A DNA stretch of 64,000 bases from Capnocytophaga periodontitidis. Lineage in GTDB: Bacteria; Bacteroidota; Bacteroidia; Flavobacteriales; Flavobacteriaceae. The stretch spans positions 248,001 through 312,000 of the forward strand of contig NZ_JAEFDB010000003.1 of assembly GCF_016126015.1 (NCBI RefSeq), read 5' to 3'. How positions within the stretch are numbered: the first letter of the stretch is position 1; every line of letters begins with the position of its first letter. A program made the position numbers and the translations under genes. A model generated the notes under the pieces. It had not been told where the DNA came from, ran no database searches, and saw only the letters and a list, made by a program, of their open reading frames with translations. Below are positions 8,962-17,743 of the stretch, piece by piece.

Positions 8962-8997
8962 CAAAAAAAAAAGACTTCCCTATTCAGGAAGTCTTTT
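8962..8997 (-). terminator. Minus-strand intrinsic terminator in the 8.9-9.5 kb intergenic region
   Basis: An 11-bp stem (AAAAGACTTCC, 8969-8979, with 8987-8997) encloses a 7-nt loop. On the minus strand it is followed by a run of about ten T, whereas on the plus strand only four T follow, so it mainly stops minus-strand transcription arriving from the right. Confidence 0.75.
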
Positions 8998-9533
8998 CCA
9001 ATGCATATAATATAAATACTACTACTACTAACTCCCAAATTTGTTAGTATTTTTAAACTGGCAAAGTCTCTTCGGCAGTTTAAAAGACTATTTTTTACAA
9101 TAGTTCAATAAATGATTTTGTTTAACAATTAAAATTTTAGCAATGTTTCTTTAAATGAATGTCGTTTCCCAACGATTTTAGTAAAATGAAATGAAATTTA
9201 ATTTTTTTACACAATTTTGTTTTAATGATTCTTATCTAACAATGTTTCTTTTAGCAATTTTTCTCAGTAATTTAATTTTTAACCAATTTTTGTACTTATG
9301 AACAAATCATTCATTATTTAATTATGTATGCATCATAAGTGATTTCTTTTATTCACTCACGCCTTTTCTATTGAAAATATCGTGCCAAACTTGAAAATTA
9401 TGTTTATAAACTCGTTAATTGCTTTTATTTCAGTGAAATATACTGTTGATAATCTGTTAATAACTATGTTGATACTTTGTTGAAAAACGTATAATTACAC
9501 AGTTAAAGTGTGTAATAAGTGTGTAATTCTTGT
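8998..9533. other. AT-rich gene-free region with helically phased repeats (candidate replication or protein-binding region)
   Basis: No coding frame is credible here. The right end holds four TGTTGATAA-like nonamers starting at 9444, 9455, 9467 and 9478, then two GTGTGTAAT copies at 9508 and 9519; spacing is 11-12 bp, one helical turn. TGTTGATAA is the complement of TTATCAACA, close to the DnaA box TTATCCACA. The rest is very AT-rich with imperfect repeats around AACAATGTTTCTTT. This fits an initiator-binding array beside an unwinding region, but no dnaA gene is near and the assignment is open. Confidence 0.4.
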
Positions 9534-10718
9534 TTACAGTTTTACAGTTTTTTGGATATTTCTCAGTACTAAAAGGTTGTATAATACCCCTAATATTAAT
9601 AAAATTGTGATGGCGGCTATAAATAGTATGCTTTGTTCGCTGTTGAACTCAAAAAGGGTGTTGAGTTTTTCAGTATAGAGTTTGCGTATGTATAGACTGA
9701 GTGCTATTGCTCCTGCAACGGCTATTACTGTAACTATGCTGATGACCCATTGATAGAATCGCGCAATTTGATGGGGTTGGTAGCCTATATAATATAGATT
9801 TACTATTTGTTCTTTGTGTTTTTGAATGATTAGATTTACGCTGAGCAAGATGAAAGCAACCGATAGTACTATGATAATCAGTGCGATGCCTACTACAAAG
9901 AGCAAGGCAGAATGGAAAAAGAAACTCATTTTGCTGAGTTCTAATTCGTCTTTATTAATGGAGAGATTGTGAGTGTTAAAATATTGCAACACGCGTTCAT
10001 CGGAGGGGTTTTCAAACTCTACTAACAATCGGCTGGTGTTACTCACTTCAGTTTTGCCATACTCTTTATTTGCCCAATCTAAAAAACTTTGGGGTACTAA
10101 TATAGAGTTGATTTTGTTAGAAAATCCTACAATTCTGCTGGCGTAGTTGTCGTTTTTACCATTGCCGCTCACTTCTAAATTGAAACGCACTTGCGAAATA
10201 GTATTTTTAGAAAATACGGGTAGTCCTTGGCTTTCGGCAAAGCCAAAGTTATAGAGGTTTAGATAGCTCTCAGGGATGATAATAGGCACAAACCTACTGC
10301 CTTCAGTCCATTGCCAATCATCGGGTTGAACATCGAGGTATTTATCGGGGATGCTTTCAAAAAAGAGATCGGTGTAGAAAAGGGGAATATTATCGTCTTT
10401 ATCAGTATAAGCACCTATTTTGAAAGTTGCAGGGGTAAAGTGTGAAACACTCTTTACAAACGGCTCTTGTTTGAGTTTTTCCATCTCGTTTTTATCGAAG
10501 TAAATACCTTCTTTATCAAGAGTCTTGAAAATGGAAATATTTTTGCTCACTACTGCGTATTTACTTGCAAATACATCGGTTTGATGCTGTAGTAACGGCT
10601 TTACATCAAAATATAACTGACAAACGGTGAGCAGTATACACACTCCTATACAAAGTGTGAGGGCATAACCTATGACTTGTGATTTAACAAGTGTGTTTTT
10701 TTGTAGTTTGTATAACAT
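9534..10718 (-). CDS. FtsX/MacB-type ABC transporter permease
   Basis: A 394-residue membrane protein with one N-terminal transmembrane helix (about 17-37), a large periplasmic domain (about 40-265), and three C-terminal helices (about 266-295, 318-343, 362-382). That is the MacB/FtsX/LolC topology. With the ATPase just upstream (25 bp) and the adaptor at the head of the operon it should form a MacAB-like mechanotransmission pump or extrusion complex. Its periplasmic domain has no motif that reveals the substrate. It is the last gene of the operon, and the stop abuts the phased repeats to the left. Confidence 0.85.
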   Translation of the reverse strand: MLYKLQKNTLVKSQVIGYALTLCIGVCILLTVCQLYFDVKPLLQHQTDVFASKYAVVSKNISIFKTLDKEGIYFDKNEMEKLKQEPFVKSVSHFTPATFKIGAYTDKDDNIPLFYTDLFFESIPDKYLDVQPDDWQWTEGSRFVPIIIPESYLNLYNFGFAESQGLPVFSKNTISQVRFNLEVSGNGKNDNYASRIVGFSNKINSILVPQSFLDWANKEYGKTEVSNTSRLLVEFENPSDERVLQYFNTHNLSINKDELELSKMSFFFHSALLFVVGIALIIIVLSVAFILLSVNLIIQKHKEQIVNLYYIGYQPHQIARFYQWVISIVTVIAVAGAIALSLYIRKLYTEKLNTLFEFNSEQSILFIAAITILLILGVLYNLLVLRNIQKTVKL

Positions 10719-10724
10719 TTTTTA

Positions 10725-10738
10725 CAATTAACAATTAA
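10725..10738. repeat. Heptamer repeat, 2 units (CAATTAA) between ATPase and permease genes
   Basis: Two CAATTAA copies fill most of the 25-bp space between the ATPase stop and the permease start. Confidence 0.55.
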
Positions 10739-10743
10739 CATAT

Positions 10744-11388
10744 TTAATTTCTAAAACCTAAATTGAGTTTTTTGTTATAGTGGAAAAAGTTGTTGTCTTC
10801 CAAAGAAGTGAGGAGTAGGCTGGCGTTGCGGGCTTGTAGTTCTTCCTCTATAATTTCTCTTAGAATAGCGGTGTTGCTATCGTCTAAATGACTAAAAGGC
10901 TCATCTAATAATAGTAACTCAAAAGGCTGACACAAGGCGCGCAAAAGGGCGATGCGCTGGCGTTGCCCTAAAGAAAGTGTTTGTACCAAAGTGTCGCGTT
11001 TGTGGGAGAGCCCTACACGCTCTATGAGGCTGTTTATTTGGTCTTCAGTTTTGTAGTGGGTGAGTTTGTTTTTCAAGATGATATTCTCAAAAGCGGTGAG
11101 GGTAGGGAAGAGCCTTAAATCCTGATATACATAACTCAGTTTATCAATGCGATAGCGAAGAACTTCTTTTTTGTTAAACACCTCGTTGTAAGTAATTTTG
11201 CCATCGTAACTAAAACTTGCACCATAGATGAAATTCAAAAGTGAGGTTTTGCCTTGCCCCGATTGTGCCCTGATGAGGTAACACTGACCCTGTTCAAAAA
11301 TTACTTCTGGCTGTAAATATATATCGGACGACGGTATTTCGTCGCCCGACATATAGGTGGGTTTTAAATGTTGTAGCTTAATTTTCAT
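10744..11388 (-). CDS. ABC transporter ATP-binding protein, MacB/LolD-like
   Basis: A 214-residue nucleotide-binding subunit. Walker A is AQSGQGKTS (about 41-49), where the usual first Gly is Ala. The Q-loop is YVYQD, the signature is LSLGQRQRIALLRA (about 136), and Walker B is LLLLDEPFSHLD. It would drive the FtsX-type permease downstream. The ATG overlaps the end of the DUF4836 gene by 11 bp, so the genes are co-translated. It is slightly shorter than typical LolD/MacB domains (about 220-230) but has all catalytic motifs except a clear switch His (LLTSLEDNN instead of a histidine). Confidence 0.85.
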   Translation of the reverse strand: MKIKLQHLKPTYMSGDEIPSSDIYLQPEVIFEQGQCYLIRAQSGQGKTSLLNFIYGASFSYDGKITYNEVFNKKEVLRYRIDKLSYVYQDLRLFPTLTAFENIILKNKLTHYKTEDQINSLIERVGLSHKRDTLVQTLSLGQRQRIALLRALCQPFELLLLDEPFSHLDDSNTAILREIIEEELQARNASLLLTSLEDNNFFHYNKKLNLGFRN

Positions 11389-13033
11389 AGTTTATTACTT
11401 TGTCTATCGACTTGAAGAAAGTATTCAAACTGTTCTTTTCAATCCCTTTAAGGTGATAAATAAATTCAGCTGAAGAGTTGTCGATGCGTTTGCACTCTAT
11501 GTTAGTGGAATGTTGGATAAATAAATCGAAAGCTAAACTGCCTTCACGGCTGTTTTTTTCTCTAATTATATCAACATACTCTTGTGGATAATCCTTAGGT
11601 TCTAAACTCATATAGAAATAGGCGAGATCTTTGCTTACGTGTTTGCCAAAATCGGACTTCACTGCGTTGTTGCTCACACCGCCTTTTAGGAATGCTTCTA
11701 CACCTTTAGGAGAATTACTGCCGTAGAAAGCCTTATTGTTATAAGCAAAATAAAGCGTGAGGTCTTTTTGAAGAGGGAGTTTGTAATAACCGTTTTCTAA
11801 CGCTAAGTGAGCAAGTGCTACCCCTTTGTCGAGGAGCGTTTTATCGCCTATATTGAATGAGAGTCCAAAAACAGGAAACATTCTTTCTTTTTCTACTTCT
11901 TTGTATTCATAACCATCTTCACTTTGCTCATCTTCTACCAAATCATAGCTGATATATTTTTGATTTTCAAAACCTTCAATAGCTAACACAAAGCTACCAC
12001 CAAAGAAGTTGAGCACATTGTCCTTAGTAAGCCCCTGAGTGTTGAGGAGTTTCACGAGGTCGTCCTCATTGAGTTCTTTGCCAAATTGAGCTTTTAAGAA
12101 CTCGTAGTAGTTTTTCACATTTACAGCGCCACCTATGGCTATAGGTAATTTTTCAGGGAAGTTTTTCAAGATATCTTTATCAAACGAGATATCGTACAAG
12201 TCGTATTTTTTTAAGAGTTTAGCTGTTTCTTGGTTGTAGATGCTATAAGTAGTGAGCTTGATATCATCTTTACCGAAATCTATAAAGCCATAGAAATAAG
12301 AGTCTTTTTGCATATTGAAGAGACTTTTGTATAAAGAAGCTGCAATTCCATTGAGGAACATACTGTCGTCTTGCATAAAGCCTCCAAAATTCAACCATAC
12401 ATTGATATCCTTCTGTCCGTCTAAGAAATCAGAAAAACCTTTGATATCAGTAATTTGCTCTGATTTACTTTGTTCATATAGTTTTTTAAGCACTACATCA
12501 ACTCTTGTACTATAGTTGTCGTTTACAAGGAAGAGCATTTTCTTGTTGTCCCAACTGAGGGATGCTCCTTCATTAAAATAAACAATGTTTAAAGCACCTT
12601 CTTTTTTGATGTCCAACTGAAGTTTTGTAGCTTGAGAGACTCTGTTTAGCAAGTCTTTAAATTTAGCGTCATCGCTTAGTACTGCAGTTACACCTATATA
12701 AGGGTTGCGGCTATCACCTCCGTATTTTTTACTGTCGCATACAAAAAAGAAAACATTCTTTTTAAAGTCAACTCCTGAAGACTTAGGGTCTTTTAGAATT
12801 TCATTGAAAATTTTACCCATTTCCTTGTTGTCGTTGCTGATTTCCTCTTTGAGTTTTTGGAAACTCTTGAGTTGTTGTAATTCCTCTACATCGGCTTTTT
12901 GGTAAAGCGATTGCAAGTCGAATGAAACGACTACCATAGCATCTTTAGGGATTACTTTTAAGTTCTCACTTTTCTTAGAACACGAAGTAAATCCTAAGGC
13001 TAATACACCTAATAATAAAATAAACTTTTTCAT
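11378..13033 (-). CDS. DUF4836 family lipoprotein in a MacAB-like operon
   Basis: A 551-residue exported protein; MKKFILLLGVLALGFTSC is a lipoprotein signal with the lipobox Cys at about 18, followed by SKKSEN. The start of the mature part (LKVIPKDAMVVVSFDLQSLYQKA) is characteristic of DUF4836, an uncharacterised Bacteroidetes family. The rest alternates beta strands and helices without enzymatic motifs. It lies between the adaptor gene (12 bp) and the ATPase gene (11-bp overlap), so it is probably a substrate, partner or regulator of the pump. Its function is unknown. Confidence 0.75.
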   Translation of the reverse strand: MKKFILLLGVLALGFTSCSKKSENLKVIPKDAMVVVSFDLQSLYQKADVEELQQLKSFQKLKEEISNDNKEMGKIFNEILKDPKSSGVDFKKNVFFFVCDSKKYGGDSRNPYIGVTAVLSDDAKFKDLLNRVSQATKLQLDIKKEGALNIVYFNEGASLSWDNKKMLFLVNDNYSTRVDVVLKKLYEQSKSEQITDIKGFSDFLDGQKDINVWLNFGGFMQDDSMFLNGIAASLYKSLFNMQKDSYFYGFIDFGKDDIKLTTYSIYNQETAKLLKKYDLYDISFDKDILKNFPEKLPIAIGGAVNVKNYYEFLKAQFGKELNEDDLVKLLNTQGLTKDNVLNFFGGSFVLAIEGFENQKYISYDLVEDEQSEDGYEYKEVEKERMFPVFGLSFNIGDKTLLDKGVALAHLALENGYYKLPLQKDLTLYFAYNNKAFYGSNSPKGVEAFLKGGVSNNAVKSDFGKHVSKDLAYFYMSLEPKDYPQEYVDIIREKNSREGSLAFDLFIQHSTNIECKRIDNSSAEFIYHLKGIEKNSLNTFFKSIDKVINYEN

Positions 13034-13044
13034 AGTATTAACTG

Positions 13045-13065
13045 TTATTTGTTATTTGTTAGTTG
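13045..13065. repeat. Heptamer repeat, 3 units (TTATTTG/TTATTTG/TTAGTTG)
   Basis: Three 7-bp units begin exactly at the reverse-strand stop of the adaptor gene and encode its last residues (LTNNK). Confidence 0.65.
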
Positions 13066-14292
13066 AACGGTATCTCCATTTTTTAAACTTTTACTCACAA
13101 CGTTATAAGGTCCTGTGATGATAATTTCGTCTTTGGCGACACCTGAAAGGATTTCGATATGCACATTGTCCTGAATGCCTGTATTTACAGCGCGAAGTTC
13201 GGCTTTACCGTTTTTGAACACGAATACCGCTTCTTGTTTTTTATCAGCGTCTTCTTTAGGCGTTTTAGGGTCGATTTCCGATTTTTTCTTTACAATAATA
13301 GCACTGATAGGAACTGCTACTATATCTTTTTTGGTTTTAGTGAGTATATCAACAGTAGCAGTCATTCCTGGGCGGAAAGGAGAATAGCCCGCGGGCTTGC
13401 CTTCTAAAAGGTCTTTGTAAGAAGTTTCTTCTATATGTATTTTTACTTTGAAGTTCGTTACTTGGTCTACACTGGTGGTAGTGTTGGCGGTGTTCGCAAT
13501 ATTGGTAACCCTACCTTTGAACACGCGCTTGAGGTAAGCATCGACTTCTACATTCACTGAGTCGCCTACGCTTATCTTCACGATATCATTCTCATTTACA
13601 TCTACTTCTACCTCCATATTGTGAAGGTTAGCCACGCGCATAATCTCAGTTCCCGTCATTTGCATCGTACCTACTACGCGCTCGCCTAACTCTACACTGA
13701 GTTTAGAAATAGTGCCATCAGTAGGTGAGTAGATAATTGTTTTTTTGAGGTTATCTTGGGCTTCCGATACACTTGCCATCGCACTTTGTACATTGAAACG
13801 AGCCGACTCGCGAGAGGCTTTGGCAACCTCATAGGCTGATACAGCTTTGTCCCAATCGGATTTAGAGATAACGCCCTTTTCGTACAATACTTTGTTGCGT
13901 TTGTAACTCTCTTCGGCTTCTTTGAGCGTTGCGGCTGATTGTTGTAAGCTCGCACGTACGGTTTCTAAACTCGCCGCACTGCGTTTTACTACTGATTGGT
14001 AAATATCAGGATTGATACGCACCAAAAGATCGCCTTTTTTGACCATTTGCCCTTCTTTTACAGGGAGTTCTATAATTTCTCCTGATACTTCTGAAGATAG
14101 TTTGATTTCTAATTCAGGCTGTATTTTTCCTGTAGCGGATACTTTTTGGACAATAGTTGTAGGGGTAATTTTTTCTGTTTCAACAGTTAAGACATCGCTG
14201 TTACCACCAAACCAGCCTGCTTTTTTTCCGACAATTAGTACGATTAAAAGCAAGACAACGGATAAAATAATGAGTATAGTTTTTCTTTTCAT
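13045..14292 (-). CDS. MacA/HlyD-type periplasmic adaptor protein
   Basis: A 415-residue membrane fusion protein. It has an N-terminal anchor (MKRKTILIILSVVLLLIVLIV), a biotinyl/lipoyl-like half motif (SGEIIELPVKEGQMVKKGDLL), a long alpha-helical hairpin (about 85-165, rich in Ala/Ser/Glu), a second lipoyl half (IYSPTDGTISKLSVELGE), and a beta-barrel domain. The start at 14292 is preferred over an upstream ATG at 14319 because the latter falls inside the TATCTTTG promoter box. It leads the operon adaptor-DUF4836-ATPase-permease and should link the pump to an outer membrane channel; no channel gene is in this cluster. Confidence 0.88.
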   Translation of the reverse strand: MKRKTILIILSVVLLLIVLIVGKKAGWFGGNSDVLTVETEKITPTTIVQKVSATGKIQPELEIKLSSEVSGEIIELPVKEGQMVKKGDLLVRINPDIYQSVVKRSAASLETVRASLQQSAATLKEAEESYKRNKVLYEKGVISKSDWDKAVSAYEVAKASRESARFNVQSAMASVSEAQDNLKKTIIYSPTDGTISKLSVELGERVVGTMQMTGTEIMRVANLHNMEVEVDVNENDIVKISVGDSVNVEVDAYLKRVFKGRVTNIANTANTTTSVDQVTNFKVKIHIEETSYKDLLEGKPAGYSPFRPGMTATVDILTKTKKDIVAVPISAIIVKKKSEIDPKTPKEDADKKQEAVFVFKNGKAELRAVNTGIQDNVHIEILSGVAKDEIIITGPYNVVSKSLKNGDTVQLTNNK

Positions 14293-14316
14293 AACAATCA
14301 AGTTGTTTTTCAAAGG

Positions 14317-14324
14317 CAAAGATA
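14317..14324 (-). promoter_or_regulatory. Promoter -7 box of the MacAB-like operon
   Basis: The minus strand reads TATCTTTG, 25 bp upstream of the chosen adaptor start; this rules out the longer 14319 start. Confidence 0.65.
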
Positions 14325-14406
14325 ATAAAAAAATACGAATTACGAATGATGGAAAATAGTTGTAATACTATTTTTAGTTCTTACCTCGTGATTCGTCCAT
14401 CGTGAT

Positions 14407-16668
14407 TTACCTAAAAAACGTCATTTTTCCATTCTCTCTAAACGCTTCAAAAGGAACTTCAAAACCTTCTATTTTCTTGCCGTTGAGCTGAACGTATTCT
14501 ACCAAGTTATCAGTACTGTTGCGAGCTACAGATTTAATTAAAAACTTTTTACCTTCAGGTAGTTGCAAAGTCACTGTTTTGAATAAAGGATTTCCTAAAA
14601 TATAAGTATCGTTAGCAGGAGTTACAGGGTAAAAACCTAAGGCTGAGAACACATACCAAGCCGAAGTTTGTCCGTTATCTTCATCGCCGCAATAACCATC
14701 GGGGGTAGGGGCGTAGAGTTTTTCCATTACCTCACGCAGTTTAGCTTGAGCTTTATGAGGTTTGCCAGCGTAGTTATATAGGTAGATAAGATGTTGGATA
14801 GGCTGGTTGCCGTGAGCGTAGTTACCCATATCCATAATTTGCATCTCGCGTATTTCGTGTATGGTAAATCCGTAGTACGAATCGTCAAACAATGGTGGCA
14901 TTTCAAACACTTCGTCTATCTTTTTCTCAAAAGCCTCTTTGCCCCCCATCAGTTGTATGAGTCCCTCAAAATCCTGAAATACCGACCAAGTGTAGTGCAA
15001 ACTATTTCCTTCAGTAAATGCATCGCCCCATTTTAGCGGATTGAAAGGCGATTGGAACTTGCCGTCCTTATTTTTGCCCCGCATCCACTTAGTTTCGGGG
15101 TCAAATACATTTTTATAGCGTTTGGACTGTTCGTAGTATTGTTTAGCTATATCGGCTTTGCCCATTTTTTCTGCCATACGCGCAATGCAATAATCGGCAT
15201 AAGCGTACTCAAGGGTGCGGGCTACATTTTCGTTAATCTTCACATCATAAGGTACATAGCCTAAACTATTATAGTAATCTACCCCTTCACGACCTACTGA
15301 TTTTACTGGTCTGCCATCGTTTTGGGTAGCATTCTTTAGCATTGCCTCTAAAAGAATTTCGGCATCAGCAGCCTCTATATTTCCTTTTAGGTAAGCATCG
15401 GCAATGATAGAAGCTGAGTTTGAGCCTATCATACAATCCCTATGTCCTGGGCTAGCCCACTCGGGTAGCCAGCCCGATTCTTTATAAGCATTCACCAATC
15501 CCTTCATCATCTGTTGGTTCATTTCAGGGTACAATAGGTTAAACAGCGGAAATACAGCGCGGAAAGTATCCCAAAAACCATTGTCGGTGAACATATAGCC
15601 TTTTTCTATCTTGCCGTTATACGGACTATAATGCACCATTTTGCCTTCTTTGTTGTATTCGTAGAAAGTGCGTGGGAAAAGCAGAGTGCGGTACAAACAA
15701 GAGTAGAAAGTGCGCAAATGGTCTATATTTTCGTCTTCCACTTGTATTTTGCTGAGTTCAGTTTCCCAAAGAGCGAGAGCCTTTTGTTTTGTTTGCTCAA
15801 AAGTATCGTTGCCTAATTCTGTTTGCAAATTCAACAAAGCTTGTTCAGGTGAAATGAACGACGAAGCTACTTTCACAGTTACCTGTTCGCCTCTTTTGGT
15901 GTGGAAACCTATCACAGCTCCTGTATGTTCACCCATACTTTCAGTGTTTTTTGATAGTTTAAAGCCGTTGCCCCACGTTTGTACGCTCTCAAAATCTTTG
16001 TCGAAAGTAAGCACAAAGTAATTGTGGAAGTTCTCGGGTACTCCCCCGCTGTTGTTGCGAGCGTAGCCTATAATCTTGCGCTCTTTGGGCAATACCTGTA
16101 CCATCGAACCTTTGAAATAAGCATCGAGAAGCAAATAAGCCTTATCGCTTTTGGGAAAAGTAATGCGAAACTGTGCAGCTCGTGAAGTAGGTGTAATCTC
16201 TACTGATGTATCATAATCAGCTAAATACACTTTATAGTAATGGGGTTGAGCTGTTTCTGCTTTGTGCGAAAACCACGAAGCTCGCTCTTCTTCTTTGATT
16301 TTCAAGTCACCTACTACAGGCATCAATGCAAAAGCCCCATAGTCGTTAATCCACGGACTTGGTTGGTGAGTTTGCTTAAAACCTACAAGTTTATCAGCGT
16401 GATATTGATATGCCCAGCCATCGCCCATTTTGTTCGTTTGGGGTGTCCAAAAATGCATACCCCAAGGCACAGCTATTGCGGGATAAGTATTGCCGTTAGA
16501 AAGACTAAATTTGGAATCGGTACCCATCAGAGGGTTTACGTACTGAGTATAAGAAGTTTCGGGTACAATAGGGATATCGTCTTGTTGTTGAGGTGGTTTG
16601 TTTTCTGAAGTAGGAGAGGAGCAAGCAAACAAACTCCCTAAAAAGATGGTTGAAAATAATCGTTTCAT
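14407..16668 (-). CDS. GH92 family alpha-mannosidase, lipoprotein
   Basis: A 753-residue lipoprotein (MKRLFSTIFLGSLFACSS, lipobox Cys about 16). Typical GH92 segments are YVNPLMGTDS near the N-terminus, DNGFWDTFRAVFPLFNLLYP and WLPEWASPGHRDCMIGSNSA in the middle, and CGDEDNGQTSAWYVFSALGF near the C-terminus, where catalytic acidic residues lie. GH92 enzymes are Ca2+-dependent exo-alpha-mannosidases that trim host N-glycans or yeast mannan, fitting a mucosal or oral commensal. The longer frame from 16719 overlaps the TACCTTTG promoter region, so the lipoprotein start is preferred. No susCD genes lie beside it. Confidence 0.93.
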   Translation of the reverse strand: MKRLFSTIFLGSLFACSSPTSENKPPQQQDDIPIVPETSYTQYVNPLMGTDSKFSLSNGNTYPAIAVPWGMHFWTPQTNKMGDGWAYQYHADKLVGFKQTHQPSPWINDYGAFALMPVVGDLKIKEEERASWFSHKAETAQPHYYKVYLADYDTSVEITPTSRAAQFRITFPKSDKAYLLLDAYFKGSMVQVLPKERKIIGYARNNSGGVPENFHNYFVLTFDKDFESVQTWGNGFKLSKNTESMGEHTGAVIGFHTKRGEQVTVKVASSFISPEQALLNLQTELGNDTFEQTKQKALALWETELSKIQVEDENIDHLRTFYSCLYRTLLFPRTFYEYNKEGKMVHYSPYNGKIEKGYMFTDNGFWDTFRAVFPLFNLLYPEMNQQMMKGLVNAYKESGWLPEWASPGHRDCMIGSNSASIIADAYLKGNIEAADAEILLEAMLKNATQNDGRPVKSVGREGVDYYNSLGYVPYDVKINENVARTLEYAYADYCIARMAEKMGKADIAKQYYEQSKRYKNVFDPETKWMRGKNKDGKFQSPFNPLKWGDAFTEGNSLHYTWSVFQDFEGLIQLMGGKEAFEKKIDEVFEMPPLFDDSYYGFTIHEIREMQIMDMGNYAHGNQPIQHLIYLYNYAGKPHKAQAKLREVMEKLYAPTPDGYCGDEDNGQTSAWYVFSALGFYPVTPANDTYILGNPLFKTVTLQLPEGKKFLIKSVARNSTDNLVEYVQLNGKKIEGFEVPFEAFRENGKMTFFR

Positions 16669-16689
16669 AAGGTGTTTTTTATTTGAAGG

Positions 16690-16697
16690 CAAAGGTA
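16690..16697 (-). promoter_or_regulatory. Promoter -7 box of the GH92 gene
   Basis: The minus strand reads TACCTTTG, 21 bp before the lipoprotein start codon. Confidence 0.65.
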
Positions 16698-16875
16698 ATA
16701 ATAAAATTTGAATAAACAAGTTTTATAACTTACTTAATCTCAATATTATTTCTTGTGTAAAACTGGCACATTAATTGCTAACTTTCTCAAAATTGAATCT
16801 AAACCCCTGATTATACATCACAAAATGTTAAACAAAGGCTTCATTTTTGAAGGTCAGGGTACTAAAAAGAAACTT

Positions 16876-17661
16876 ATGAAAAACAAATCTTTATTCATTG
16901 CTCTTTTCTCTTGTTTGCTGGCACCATTGTCGGCACAAACTTCAGATTTGCCTTTTAAAGGAGGCGAATGGTTGCGTTTTAAAGTAAAATATGGTGTTTT
17001 TAATGCGAGTATCGCTACAATGTCGGTCAAAGAAGAGATGTATGGAGGTGAAAAAGTGTATCACGCTACCGGAAAAGGGGCAACTACAGGTTTAGCACGT
17101 GTATTTTTTAAGGTAGATGATACTTATGAGAGTTATTTTGGTATCACCGATGGCAAACCACGTCTTTTTATCCGTAATATCTACGAAGGTGGCTATACTA
17201 AATATTTAAAAATGTACTTCAATCATACCGATAACAAAGTGAAAATCCACAATATGGAAAATGGTAAAGATACCGAAATTTCCTTCCAACCAGGGCTTCA
17301 CGATGTGATTTCGGCTTTCTACGCTCTTCGTCATCACCCAGATATTGAAAATATGAAAGTGGGGGGACAAATCTCTTTAGATATGATTTTCGATGACGAT
17401 GAAGTGTATAAATTCAAACTCAAACTCCTCGGTCGTGAGAAAGTAAAAACGCATTTTGGTACTGTAAATACGCTTAAATTCTGTCCGTTAGTACAAGATG
17501 GTCGCGTGTTTAAAGAAGAAGAAAGTATCACAATGTGGATTACTGACGACAAGAACAAAGTGCCCGTAAAACTGCGTGCCGCCTTACGTGTAGGCTCATT
17601 AGTAGCTGAACTCGACGGGTTTAACAATCTCAAAAATGAAACTGATTTGAAAAAAAAATAA
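16876..17661 (+). CDS. DUF3108 family exported protein
   Basis: A 261-residue protein with a signal peptide (MKNKSLFIALFSCLLAPLSAQ). The body is beta-rich and matches DUF3108: FKGGEWLRFKVKYGVFNASIA, then VYHATGKGATTGLARVFFKVDDTYESYF, then LHDVISAFYALR. It resembles LolA/LolB-like barrels in overall character and is probably periplasmic; function unknown. The long frame from 16753 adds 41 unlikely residues; the start at 16876 is chosen because it gives the signal peptide. It is followed by the Sel1 gene, which has its own promoter. Confidence 0.8.
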   Translation: MKNKSLFIALFSCLLAPLSAQTSDLPFKGGEWLRFKVKYGVFNASIATMSVKEEMYGGEKVYHATGKGATTGLARVFFKVDDTYESYFGITDGKPRLFIRNIYEGGYTKYLKMYFNHTDNKVKIHNMENGKDTEISFQPGLHDVISAFYALRHHPDIENMKVGGQISLDMIFDDDEVYKFKLKLLGREKVKTHFGTVNTLKFCPLVQDGRVFKEEESITMWITDDKNKVPVKLRAALRVGSLVAELDGFNNLKNETDLKKK

Positions 17662-17693
17662 GTGCATTGTATAGATAGTTTATTTTTTTTACG

Positions 17694-17701
17694 TATATTT
17701 G
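17694..17701 (+). promoter_or_regulatory. Promoter -7 box of the Sel1-repeat gene
   Basis: TATATTTG lies 43 bp upstream of the ATG at 17744, preceded by a T-rich stretch. Confidence 0.6.
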
Positions 17702-17743
17702 TGCCCTCAAACAATATAATCTCAAAAATAAACAAATTATACT

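Noticed and set aside
8849-9533. Small proteins in the 8.9-9.5 kb gap
   Set aside because: No frame with plausible codon use or promoter on either strand.
14293-14319. Upstream start of the MacA-like adaptor
   Set aside because: It overlaps the TATCTTTG promoter box; start 14292 gives the membrane anchor at once.
16753-16875. N-terminal extension of the DUF3108 protein
   Set aside because: It would put 41 unlikely residues before a clear signal peptide.
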